A stretch of DNA of 64,000 nt from the NCBI RefSeq assembly GCF_016741815.1, contig NZ_JAERRJ010000005.1, positions 186,001 to 250,000 on the forward strand, read 5' to 3'. Shown here piece by piece: positions 53,621 to 61,009 of the stretch; position 1 is the first letter of the stretch; every line of letters starts with the position of its first letter. This stretch comes from Nocardia acididurans. Lineage in GTDB: Bacteria > Actinomycetota > Actinomycetes > Mycobacteriales > Mycobacteriaceae. The notes below the pieces were generated by a model that was not told the DNA's origin, made no database searches, and saw only the letters and a list, made by a program, of their open reading frames with translations. The position numbers and the translations under genes are program-made.

Positions 53621-54364
53621 TCAGCGCAAGGCGCGATAGTGGACACGCTCCTCGGGCGTGAGGTGTTCTGTGGCATAGCTCAGCGCCGTACGGCCCATCG
53701 CCGCGGCATGCGCCTCCAGGAACCCGGTCAGGAGTGCGGCGTCCACCCGCTTCCCGATCTCCCGCAACATCCACCCGACCGCCTTCTGAATCAGATCCCG
53801 CCGGTCGTCGAGCAGCCGTTCACACAACTCGAGGGTCGTACTCGCATCGCCCTGCTTGATGAAATGGAAGGTCGTCAACACCGCCACCCGGCGTTCCCAC
53901 AACGAATCCCGTTGGGCCAGTTCAAAAATGAAATCCCGGGGCCGCTCGTAATACCACGGGCCGAAAATGAACTCCGCCGACGTATCGACCAGATCCCAGT
54001 TGTTCACCCGCCCCCGCTCCACGGCAGCCAGATACAGCCGGACGATCTCCTCCTGCAACGCCGCATCCCCGCCCCGCGCACGAGAAGCCTTGGCCATCCG
54101 CGCATTCAGGATCACCAACCCCGCCAGCCGATGCTCGTGCACCGCACTGTCGAGCAGCTTGTCGATCTCCGACAGCGCCAGCCCACCGAACTGCTTCGCC
54201 ACCTTCCGGGTCGCGGGCACCCGCACCCCGATGAAGACGTCACCCTCCCCGTACTCCCCCGGCCCGGTCTTGAAGAACCGCTGCAGATGCACCGCATCCC
54301 CCGCATCGGACACCTTCGCCAACGCGTCCTGAACAGCCGCCGCAGTGAGCTCCGTACCGGTCAC
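53621..54364 (-). CDS. AlkD-like DNA alkylation repair glycosylase
   Basis: Encodes about 247 residues if started at GTG 54364, where similarity begins; GTG 54406 would add 14 residues, and neither has a good ribosome site. The protein is all-helical with HEAT-like repeats. It keeps AlkD landmarks: the Asp in NNWDLVD, the Arg in ERRVAVLTTFHFI, and the Trp/Arg in KAVGWMLREIGKR. AlkD-type enzymes excise bulky or positively charged alkylated purines without base flipping. The gene stands alone, with no ada or alkA neighbour. Confidence 0.85.
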   Translation of the reverse strand: MTGTELTAAAVQDALAKVSDAGDAVHLQRFFKTGPGEYGEGDVFIGVRVPATRKVAKQFGGLALSEIDKLLDSAVHEHRLAGLVILNARMAKASRARGGDAALQEEIVRLYLAAVERGRVNNWDLVDTSAEFIFGPWYYERPRDFIFELAQRDSLWERRVAVLTTFHFIKQGDASTTLELCERLLDDRRDLIQKAVGWMLREIGKRVDAALLTGFLEAHAAAMGRTALSYATEHLTPEERVHYRALR

Positions 54365-54521
54365 CGAACCATCATCGGCCACCCCACCGACACAATCGAG
54401 CACCACGCCGGAACCACCCGGGACAGGCGATCATGGGTGGATGAGCGGCCCTACCCCCACCACGGCCTTCCGCCCCGGCCAGAGTGTTCGGGCTCACCGT
54501 CTCCGACCGGTGAGACCCTGA

Positions 54522-55967
54522 TCAAGCGGTTTCAGCCGCGGCCTGTAACAGCACCTCGCCGAACTTGCGCATATGGTCGGCGCCGCCGTACCAGGAGGAC
54601 ACCAGATCCACTGCGGCCGAACGGGTTCGGCGGGCGATGGCGACCAATTCGGCGACGGTGATCTCACCGGCTTCGGCCTGCGCCGCGGCCACCTCGAGAT
54701 CGTGGCTGGAGACCAGCAGGGCCATGATCTGGTGTAGATCGATGGCCGGGGCGGTCGCGGCGGCGACCGGTTCAGCGGGCTCGGGGGCTCTGTAGCGCGA
54801 ACGTCTCGGGTTCTGCTGGGCGGGAGCGGGTTCCGCGGTCTCGGCGGCGCGGCGCGGGGCGGCGGCCGGCTCCGGAGCGGACAGGCGCGGGGAGGCGGGC
54901 CGAGGCTCGCGGGCGGCACGGCGAGTGGGCGGCTCCTCGTCCACCGGCGCGCCGAAGGGAGCCGGATCCCGCTCGGGAGCCGCCGGGCGGGAAAGCGATT
55001 CGGCATCCTGCGCATCACGGGGGGAGGCCGGGGCCGCGGGCGAACGATACGAAAGATCCTGCGGCTCCGCGGCAGAGCTCTGCGGCAGCACCTGGGGCTC
55101 GCGCCGGGTGCGGGAGGGCAGCGGCTCCGGCGACGAGGACAGCGCGGACACATCCGTCAACGGCTGCCGGGACACGGACGTCGCATCGAACGTGGGCAAC
55201 TGCGGGGAGGACGCCGCCTCCGCCACGGGAGCATGGGACAGCGACGGAATCTCCGGCGCGGACGCGTAGGACTGATCCGCCGCTTCCGATCCGGGAACGG
55301 CGGGGGGCCGGGCCGAGGTGTCCGACGCGGGAGGGTAGGGCAGGGAGGATGCGTCCGGTGCGGAGCGCTGGGCGAAGGGGTCGGCCGGGGTGCGCTGGGG
55401 CAGGGGGGCCGTGGGGCGCTGGGCGGAGGGGTCGTCGGGGGCGGTGTGGCGCTGGACGGGTTCCGCGGTCTCCTGGGCGCCGGCGGACAGGACGGCGTCG
55501 AGGCCCTGGGCGAGGCGGGGCAGCAGCGCTTCGACATCCTCGCTGACCCGGGGAAGGGCCGTGACCGGATCCGGGTCGGGGAGGCGGCGGCCCAGCACCG
55601 ACTCGGGATCCGAGGCCAGGCGGCCCAGCACGGATTCGGCTTCCGGGCCGAGTCGGCCGGTCACCGGTTCGGGTGCCGCGGAGCCGTTCTGGGTCGGGTC
55701 GCCGTAGCCGGTCACCGCGCGGCGGGCCGCCGTGTCGGTGTCGGAGGTGAACGTGGGGGCGGGCGTCGTCCAGGTGGGCGGCAGTTCCGGGTGGTCGAAA
55801 CCGTTGCGGGTGAAGGAATTGTGGGCGCCGGTGTCGATACCGGTCAGCGCCGGGTTCGAGGCGGGCGCCTGGCCGGAGGCATCCGGATTCGTCAGGCGGT
55901 AACCGCCCGGACGGGAATTACGGGAACCCCCGAGGCTGGTCGTGTAGTCGGCGTCCATGGCCGACAT
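54522..55967 (-). CDS. Pro/Ser/Ala-rich protein with conserved helical C-terminus
   Basis: I do not recognise this protein. It encodes 481 residues from ATG 55967; ATG 55958 is an alternative start. Residues about 30-400 are low-complexity, rich in Pro, Ser, Ala and Glu, with a short internal repeat (ESVLGRLASDP then ESVLGRRLPDP). The last 75 residues are different: predicted helical and well ordered (IDLHQIMALLVSSHDLEVAA, then SSWYGGADHMRKFGEVLLQA). There is no signal peptide or membrane helix. The disordered part could be a scaffold or tether; the C-terminal part is the likely functional unit. It starts 271 bases beyond the stop of the minus-strand TetR gene upstream of it. Confidence 0.7.
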   Translation of the reverse strand: MSAMDADYTTSLGGSRNSRPGGYRLTNPDASGQAPASNPALTGIDTGAHNSFTRNGFDHPELPPTWTTPAPTFTSDTDTAARRAVTGYGDPTQNGSAAPEPVTGRLGPEAESVLGRLASDPESVLGRRLPDPDPVTALPRVSEDVEALLPRLAQGLDAVLSAGAQETAEPVQRHTAPDDPSAQRPTAPLPQRTPADPFAQRSAPDASSLPYPPASDTSARPPAVPGSEAADQSYASAPEIPSLSHAPVAEAASSPQLPTFDATSVSRQPLTDVSALSSSPEPLPSRTRREPQVLPQSSAAEPQDLSYRSPAAPASPRDAQDAESLSRPAAPERDPAPFGAPVDEEPPTRRAAREPRPASPRLSAPEPAAAPRRAAETAEPAPAQQNPRRSRYRAPEPAEPVAAATAPAIDLHQIMALLVSSHDLEVAAAQAEAGEITVAELVAIARRTRSAAVDLVSSWYGGADHMRKFGEVLLQAAAETA

Positions 55968-56077
55968 TCTTACCGGGCCGCCACCCGGGATGCGACTCGG
56001 GATGCGGCGAAAGCGATTCACGAACAACGGTATTGAGGGGCGATGCCGTCGTATTGGGGTGTTTACGACGGCCCCGA

Positions 56078-56698
56078 TCAGCCCATCTGCGTCATTCCCG
56101 CGGCCACCACCTGCGCCACGTTGAAGATTTCATCACCTGTCGGCAGCGTCAATCCGTCCAGCGCGTGCAGGCGATCGGTACTCGCTATCGCGAACATCGC
56201 CGACACCCACGCCGCCGCACACGCCCGCAGCGTCCCCGGCTGCACCGGCCCCGGCGCGCTCGCGGCCAGCACCCGCGCCGTCACGTCCAGCAGCTGATCG
56301 CGCATGCGCCGCAATTGTTTCCGCACATCAGGATGCGTATCCGCCTCCCGCCACATGATGACCCGCAGCACCGAGGAGTGATTGTCCCGAAGATTCAGCG
56401 CCGCATCCAGATTCACCAGGCTCTTCGCCGGATCACCCGACACCACAACCGAATAGATGTCGTCGATGGGATTCGGCGGCACGCGTTCGGCCATCAGCGC
56501 CGACAGAATCGCGTCCTTGGTGGGGAAGTAGTAGAACACCAGACCCTTCGGCACATCCGCCGCCTTGGCGATGGCTGCCGTGGGGGTCGCATCGAAACCC
56601 TGTGCCGCGAACAACTTCTCAGCGGCATCCAGGATGAGCTTGCGGGCATCGCCGTCGGTCTTCTTGCTCCGGCGGCGGCCCGTGCGAGATAGGGGCAT
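56078..56698 (-). CDS. TetR/AcrR-family regulator
   Basis: Encodes 206 residues from ATG 56698, chosen for GAGGAGG 12 bases upstream; ATG 56737 is an alternative. A basic start (RTGRRRSKK) precedes the HTH at about residues 40-60 (TAAIAKAADVPKGLVFYYFP). The C-terminal domain is helical. Its likely targets are itself and the neighbouring SPW gene, since an inverted repeat lies upstream (56747-56785) and a TetR-like operator lies before the SPW gene. Ligand is unknown. Confidence 0.85.
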   Translation of the reverse strand: MPLSRTGRRRSKKTDGDARKLILDAAEKLFAAQGFDATPTAAIAKAADVPKGLVFYYFPTKDAILSALMAERVPPNPIDDIYSVVVSGDPAKSLVNLDAALNLRDNHSSVLRVIMWREADTHPDVRKQLRRMRDQLLDVTARVLAASAPGPVQPGTLRACAAAWVSAMFAIASTDRLHALDGLTLPTGDEIFNVAQVVAAGMTQMG

Positions 56699-56746
56699 CT
56701 GCTCGACGTCCTCCTCACGACCGGAGAAGGTAAGCATATCCCGCGA

Positions 56747-56785
56747 ATACGCCGATATCGGAGCCGGAGCCCGATACCGGCGTAT
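56747..56785. promoter_or_regulatory. 15-bp inverted repeat upstream of TetR gene
   Basis: ATACGCCGATATCGG (56747-56761) pairs with 56771-56785 with one mismatch, across a 9-base spacer. It lies 10 bases beyond the SPW gene stop and upstream of the TetR start. It could end SPW transcription or act as the TetR autoregulatory operator; the CGATAT element recurs at about 56790-56796. Confidence 0.6.
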
Positions 56786-56794
56786 CGCCCGATA

Positions 56795-57142
56795 TCAGTG
56801 CGCCGTGTGCAGGTGGCTCGACACCTGCGGCAACGATGTGACCGCCAGCAAGGTGGTCACGGCACCCACCACCCACGCGAACCAGGACGCGCCGGAGTAG
56901 TCGGTGAAGCCCATCACCCAGGGGGAGATGAACAGCAGCACGCCCGCCACCGCGACCACATAGTCGACGACGCCGCCGAGGTATCCGGCGAGATGGGCGA
57001 GACCGCCGAGAGCGATGACGGCACCGAGGACGACGAGCGACCAGCGCGCGTCATCGTTGTGCCCCACCCACACGGGCGACAGGGCGGCGACCGCGCCGAG
57101 TACGACGGTCAGCACATCCTGCATCTTGCGGTCGGTGAACAT
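56795..57142 (-). CDS. SPW-repeat membrane protein
   Basis: Encodes 115 residues from ATG 57142 behind GAGGAGG (spacing 8); in-frame codons further upstream have no ribosome site. Four hydrophobic segments are seen, and the SPW motif occurs as ALSPVWVGHND in the first half and ISPWVMGFTD in the second, the two-repeat layout of the SPW family. It is a small inner-membrane protein of unknown function. The upstream gap carries an inverted repeat that may bind the adjacent TetR regulator. Confidence 0.85.
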   Translation of the reverse strand: MFTDRKMQDVLTVVLGAVAALSPVWVGHNDDARWSLVVLGAVIALGGLAHLAGYLGGVVDYVVAVAGVLLFISPWVMGFTDYSGASWFAWVVGAVTTLLAVTSLPQVSSHLHTAH

Positions 57143-57193
57143 TGTGGGCCTCCTCGAAGGCTGGGAATTTGTCCTGCTTTCGTTGTATGCCTG

Positions 57194-57211
57194 ATTGACC
57201 GCCCGATCAAT
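57194..57211. promoter_or_regulatory. TetR-like operator candidate before SPW gene
   Basis: ATTGACCGCCCGATCAAT is an inverted repeat (ATTGACCG against CGATCAAT, one mismatch). It sits about 50 bases upstream of the SPW start in the divergent gap. TetR-family repressors often bind repeats of this size and spacing. Confidence 0.45.
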
Positions 57212-57296
57212 AAATCCTTGGCTACGATTCAGCCGCACATCGGATGTGGCGTAGCACACAGGCCCGCACGGCTGCGTGAACGGCTAGTGTTGCCCT

Positions 57297-58478
57297 ATGC
57301 CGCAGGTGGTAGAACACGTTCTAATTGTTGGCGCGGGGCTGGCGGGATTGCGTACCGCCGAAGAGCTGCGAAACGCCGGTTACGAGGGGGAACTCGTACT
57401 CATCGGTGACGAGGAACGCGCGCCCTACGACCGGCCGCCACTGTCCAAACAGTATGTTCGCGGCGAAACCGACGACACCTGCCTGCGCGACCCCGAATTC
57501 TTCGCCGAACAACGCATCGACCTGCGCACCGGCACCCACGCCACCGGGGTCGACACCGCCGCCCGGCAGGTCACGCTATCGGACGGCAGCCGGATCGACT
57601 ACGGACAGCTCGTCATCGCGACGGGACTGCGGCCCCGGCGCATTCCGGGCTTCGACGGCATCCGCGGCGTGCACGTGCTGCGCTCGCACGCCGACGCGGC
57701 CGGACTGCGCGAACATCTGGCGACCGCCCGCACCGCCGTCATCGTGGGCGCGGGATTCATCGGATGCGAACTCGCGGCCAGCTTCCGCTCCCGCGGACTC
57801 GAGGTCACGCTCGTCGAACCCCAGGCCACTCCCCTGGCCGCCGCCCTCGGCGAACAGGTCGGCGCGCTGGTCGCCCGCACCCACCGCGAGGAAGGCGTCG
57901 TGCTGCGCTGCGGCATCGGCGTGAAAAACCTCGTCACCGAGGACGATTCGGTGCGCGGCGTGCAGCTGAGCGACGGCAGCGTGCTCGACGCCGACCTGGT
58001 GGTGGTCGGCATCGGCTCGGTGCCCGCCACCGACTGGCTGGCCGGCTCCGGCATCCCGCTCGCCATGCCCGGCGACGGCGGCGGCGTACTCACCGACGAG
58101 ACCGGGCGCACAAGCGTCGACGGCGTGTGGGCGGTCGGCGACGTCGCGGCCTGGCCGCACCGCGTCGGCCGCAACAAGCGCGTCGAGCACTGGACCAATG
58201 CGGGCGAACAGGCCACCGTCCTGGCCGCCGCGCTGCTCGGAACCGAACAGCCGCCCGCACAGGTGCCCTACGTGTGGAGCGACCAGTACGACCTGAAGAT
58301 CCAGGTGCTCGGCATCCCGGCGCTCGCCGACGAGGTGCGGATCATCGAGGACAAAGGCCGCAAGTTCCTCGCCCACTACCTGCGCGCGGGCACCCTCGTC
58401 GCCGTGGTCGGCGGAAGCATGGCGGGCAAGGTCATGAAGATGCGCGCCCAGCTCGCGGGAGCCCAGCCCGTCGCCTGA
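57297..58478 (+). CDS. FAD-dependent ferredoxin/rubredoxin reductase
   Basis: Encodes 393 residues from ATG 57297. The FAD-binding VGAGLAGLRTAEEL is at about residues 9-22. The NAD(P)-binding VGAGFIGCELA is at about 150-160. FAD contacts are ADLVVVGIGSVP and VDGVWAVGDVA. The C-terminal domain is of the ferredoxin-reductase type. It should pass electrons from NAD(P)H to a ferredoxin, for example for a cytochrome P450 or oxygenase. Its place near tuf and fusA recalls Rv0688 of M. tuberculosis. A KstR-type palindrome lies within codons 5-9, suggesting steroid-linked control. A hairpin terminator follows. Confidence 0.86.
   Translation: MPQVVEHVLIVGAGLAGLRTAEELRNAGYEGELVLIGDEERAPYDRPPLSKQYVRGETDDTCLRDPEFFAEQRIDLRTGTHATGVDTAARQVTLSDGSRIDYGQLVIATGLRPRRIPGFDGIRGVHVLRSHADAAGLREHLATARTAVIVGAGFIGCELAASFRSRGLEVTLVEPQATPLAAALGEQVGALVARTHREEGVVLRCGIGVKNLVTEDDSVRGVQLSDGSVLDADLVVVGIGSVPATDWLAGSGIPLAMPGDGGGVLTDETGRTSVDGVWAVGDVAAWPHRVGRNKRVEHWTNAGEQATVLAAALLGTEQPPAQVPYVWSDQYDLKIQVLGIPALADEVRIIEDKGRKFLAHYLRAGTLVAVVGGSMAGKVMKMRAQLAGAQPVA
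57310..57323. promoter_or_regulatory. KstR-type palindrome inside the reductase start
   Basis: TAGAACACGTTCTA is identical to the 14-base core of the operator before kshB at 51657-51670. It overlaps codons 5-9 of the ferredoxin reductase. Bound repressor here would block early elongation or initiation. Confidence 0.65.
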
Positions 58479-58499
58479 CAACTCGCGCCGGCCCCCGGT

Positions 58500-58520
58500 T
58501 CCGGTCGGATTCCGACCGGA
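58500..58520 (+). terminator. Hairpin after ferredoxin reductase
   Basis: TCCGGTCGG (58500-58508) pairs perfectly with 58512-58520 around ATT. It begins 21 bases after the reductase stop and before the racemase-like gene, so that gene probably has its own promoter. Confidence 0.7.
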
Positions 58521-58581
58521 GCCGCCGAATACAGGTGATCAGGCCGGACCCATTACCGGTCCCGGTGTCTCATTCACTACC

Positions 58582-59358
58582 GTGGCAAGGGTGATCGTGG
58601 CGCTCATCGACTCAGGGCTGGGGCTGCTGCCGACCGCGGCGTGGTTGCGGAAGCTGCGGCCCGATCTCGACCTGCTGTTGCAGAACGACCCCGACGGCGC
58701 GCCGTGGGGGCCGAAGCCCGAGCAGTGGGTCGTGGACCGGGTGCTCGAAACGGCCCGCGCCTCGCTGCGTGAGGGCGCGGAAGTCATTGTGCTGCCGTGT
58801 AATACGGCCAGCGTCACCGCCCTCGAACATGTCCGCGCCATGGTCGGGCCGGGAGTGCCGGTGATCGGCACCGTGCCCGCCATCAAGCCCGCCGCCGCGG
58901 CTTGCCGCAAGGTTGCGGTCTGGGCCACCGCCGCCACGACGGCCAGCGACTACCAGGCCGACCTCATCGCCCGCTTCGGCGGCGACGCCGAAGTCACCGG
59001 CGTCGCCTGCCACGGGCTCGCCGACGCCATCGACCGCGGCGACCTCCCCGCCGTCACCGAGGCAATCGCCGACGCGGCCGCCCGCACCCCCGCGGGCACC
59101 GAGGGAATCGTCCTCGGCTGCACCCACTACCCGCTGGTCCTCGACGCCATCCTCGCCGCGCTGCCCGAGGGCGTCCGCATCTTCGACAGCGCCGAAGCCG
59201 TCGCCGCCCAGACCCTGCGCCGCATCGACGCTCTCGGCCGCCCGACCGCGGGCACCGGCACCGTCCGCGTCATCGCCTCCGGCCGCCCCGGCCAACTCCC
59301 CACCGCCGCAGCCGCTTTCGACTCCGGCCGACTGCTCGGAGCAGGTTCGCTCGTTTGA
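58582..59358 (+). CDS. Glutamate-racemase-like (Asp/Glu racemase family) protein
   Basis: Encodes 258 residues from GTG 58582; GTG 58591 is an alternative. It keeps the family's two catalytic cysteines, in LPCNTAS and GCTHYPL, and the N-terminal DSG. The usual D-S-G-x-G-G segment of MurI is changed to DSGLGLL. Cofactor-independent racemases of this family interconvert L- and D-glutamate or aspartate. Divergence suggests an accessory or different-substrate racemase rather than the essential MurI. It stands downstream of a terminator and 28 bases before a small acidic protein gene. Confidence 0.78.
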   Translation: MARVIVALIDSGLGLLPTAAWLRKLRPDLDLLLQNDPDGAPWGPKPEQWVVDRVLETARASLREGAEVIVLPCNTASVTALEHVRAMVGPGVPVIGTVPAIKPAAAACRKVAVWATAATTASDYQADLIARFGGDAEVTGVACHGLADAIDRGDLPAVTEAIADAAARTPAGTEGIVLGCTHYPLVLDAILAALPEGVRIFDSAEAVAAQTLRRIDALGRPTAGTGTVRVIASGRPGQLPTAAAAFDSGRLLGAGSLV

Positions 59359-59386
59359 CGCCCAGCCGGCCGGGCAGGTCTCTCAC

Positions 59387-59617
59387 ATGAGTGAGAAAGA
59401 AGAAGAGATACATCGCGAGTCCGCGAAACAGGACGACCGGACCATCACCGCGGAACCCGAAGTCCAGCAGAAACATCGGGACGAAGCGCATCGGATGGCG
59501 GAGACCTACGCCGACGACCGCCCGCACACCGTGCTACCCGGCACCGACGGCATGATCGCAGGCACTGCCGTGGCCGACTGGATCGACGAGGACGGCAACC
59601 CGATTCGCGACGAGTGA
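59387..59617 (+). CDS. Small acidic hypothetical protein
   Basis: Encodes 76 residues from ATG 59387; the same frame is open far upstream, but only by overlap with the racemase-like gene. The sequence is strongly charged (EKEEEIHRESAKQDDR near the start) and ends GNPIRDE. There is no membrane segment or signal peptide. I do not recognise it. It lies 28 bases after the racemase-like gene and may share its transcript. Confidence 0.65.
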   Translation: MSEKEEEIHRESAKQDDRTITAEPEVQQKHRDEAHRMAETYADDRPHTVLPGTDGMIAGTAVADWIDEDGNPIRDE

Positions 59618-59629
59618 CCCGGAAACGCA

Positions 59630-59661
59630 AACGGCGCCGCCCCTTTCGGAGCGACGCCGTT
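59630..59661 (-). terminator. tuf terminator hairpin
   Basis: Read on the minus strand, AACGGCGTCGCTCC pairs with GGGGCGGCGCCGTT across a GAAA tetraloop, a 14-bp stem with two G-U pairs. It begins about 40 bases after the tuf stop and ends the rpsL-rpsG-fusA-tuf transcription unit. It can also act on the convergent small acidic protein gene. Confidence 0.85.
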
Positions 59662-59701
59662 CGACTAGCGATTCAGCGAATCACCTTGTGATTTCAGGAA
59701 A

Positions 59702-60892
59702 TCACTTGATGATCTTGGTGACGCGACCGGCACCGACGGTGCGGCCACCCTCACGGATCGCGAAACGCAGGCCCTCGTCCATGGCGACCGGCTGGATGAG
59801 CTTGACGCTCATCTCGGTGTTGTCGCCGGGCATGACCATCTCGGTGCCCTCGGGGAGGGTCACGACGCCGGTCACGTCCGTGGTACGGAAGTAGAACTGC
59901 GGGCGGTAGTTGTTGAAGAACGGGGTGTGGCGGCCGCCCTCGTCCTTCGACAGGATGTACGCCTGGCCCTCGAACTCGGTGTGCGGGGTGGTGGTGCCCG
60001 GCTTGATGACGACCTGGCCGCGCTCCACGTCCTCGCGCTTGATGCCACGGACCAGCAGGCCGACGTTGTCGCCCGCCTGGCCGTTGTCGAGCAGCTTGCG
60101 GAACATCTCGATGCCCGTGATGGTGGTCTTGGTGACCTTCTCGCGGATGCCGACGATCTCGACTTCCTCGTTCACGTTGACCACACCGCGCTCGATACGA
60201 CCGGTGACGACGGTGCCACGACCGGTGATCGTGAAGACGTCCTCGATCGGCATCAGGAACGGCTTGTCGGTCTCACGGACCGGGTCCGGGATCGACTCGT
60301 CGACGGCGTTCATCAGGTCGAGAACGGACTGCGCCCACTTCTCGTCACCCTCGAGGGCCTTCAGGCCGGAGACGCGCACGACGGGGGCATCCTCGTCGAA
60401 CTCCTGCGAAGCCAGCAGCTCGCGGACCTCCATCTCGACGAGCTCGAGGATTTCCTCGTCGTCGACCATGTCGGACTTGTTCAGCGCGACAAGGATGTAG
60501 GGCACGCCGACCTGGCGGGCGAGCAGCACGTGCTCACGGGTCTGCGGCATCGGGCCGTCGGTGGCGGCCACGACCAGGATCGCGCCGTCCATCTGGGCGG
60601 CACCGGTGATCATGTTCTTGATGTAGTCCGCGTGACCGGGGGCGTCGACGTGCGCGTAGTGGCGCTTCTCGGTCTGGTACTCGACGTGGGAGATGTTGAT
60701 CGTGATACCACGAGCCTTCTCCTCCGGCGCCTTGTCGATCTGATCGAACGCGAACGCGGCGTTCAGATCCGGGTACTTGTCAGCCAGCACCTTGGTGATC
60801 GCGGCAGTCAGCGTGGTCTTGCCGTGGTCGACGTGACCGATGGTGCCGATGTTGACGTGGGGCTTCGTCCGCTCGAACTTCGCCTTCGCCAC
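59702..60892 (-). CDS. tuf: Elongation factor Tu
   Basis: Encodes 396 residues from GTG 60892, behind AGGAGGACC. G-box motifs are in order: [10 protein letters not shown] (about 19-28), DAPGHADY and NKSD. Domains II and III follow with the usual GRVTKIIK end. EF-Tu delivers aminoacyl-tRNA to the ribosome. It is the last gene of the rpsL-rpsG-fusA-tuf operon. Length is normal for actinobacteria. Confidence 0.98.
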   Translation of the reverse strand: MAKAKFERTKPHVNIGTIGHVDHGKTTLTAAITKVLADKYPDLNAAFAFDQIDKAPEEKARGITINISHVEYQTEKRHYAHVDAPGHADYIKNMITGAAQMDGAILVVAATDGPMPQTREHVLLARQVGVPYILVALNKSDMVDDEEILELVEMEVRELLASQEFDEDAPVVRVSGLKALEGDEKWAQSVLDLMNAVDESIPDPVRETDKPFLMPIEDVFTITGRGTVVTGRIERGVVNVNEEVEIVGIREKVTKTTITGIEMFRKLLDNGQAGDNVGLLVRGIKREDVERGQVVIKPGTTTPHTEFEGQAYILSKDEGGRHTPFFNNYRPQFYFRTTDVTGVVTLPEGTEMVMPGDNTEMSVKLIQPVAMDEGLRFAIREGGRTVGAGRVTKIIK

Positions 60893-60974
60893 TGTGGTCC
60901 TCCTGGACTAGTTAGTGCGTGCTTTTTTGCAGCAGTGCGGTTTGTATTACAGGGGGTCGTTCAGCCGACCGGTA

Positions 60975-61002
60975 CGGGACGGATTCTCGCAAACCCGTCC
61001 CG
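60975..61002 (-). promoter_or_regulatory. Hairpin between fusA and tuf
   Basis: CGGGACGG (60975-60982) pairs with CCGTCCCG (60995-61002) just after the fusA stop. With a CTTTTTTG stretch further on in the 117-base gap, it may act as a partial terminator or RNA-processing site setting the fusA to tuf ratio. Confidence 0.5.
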
Positions 61003-61009
61003 CGGCGAA

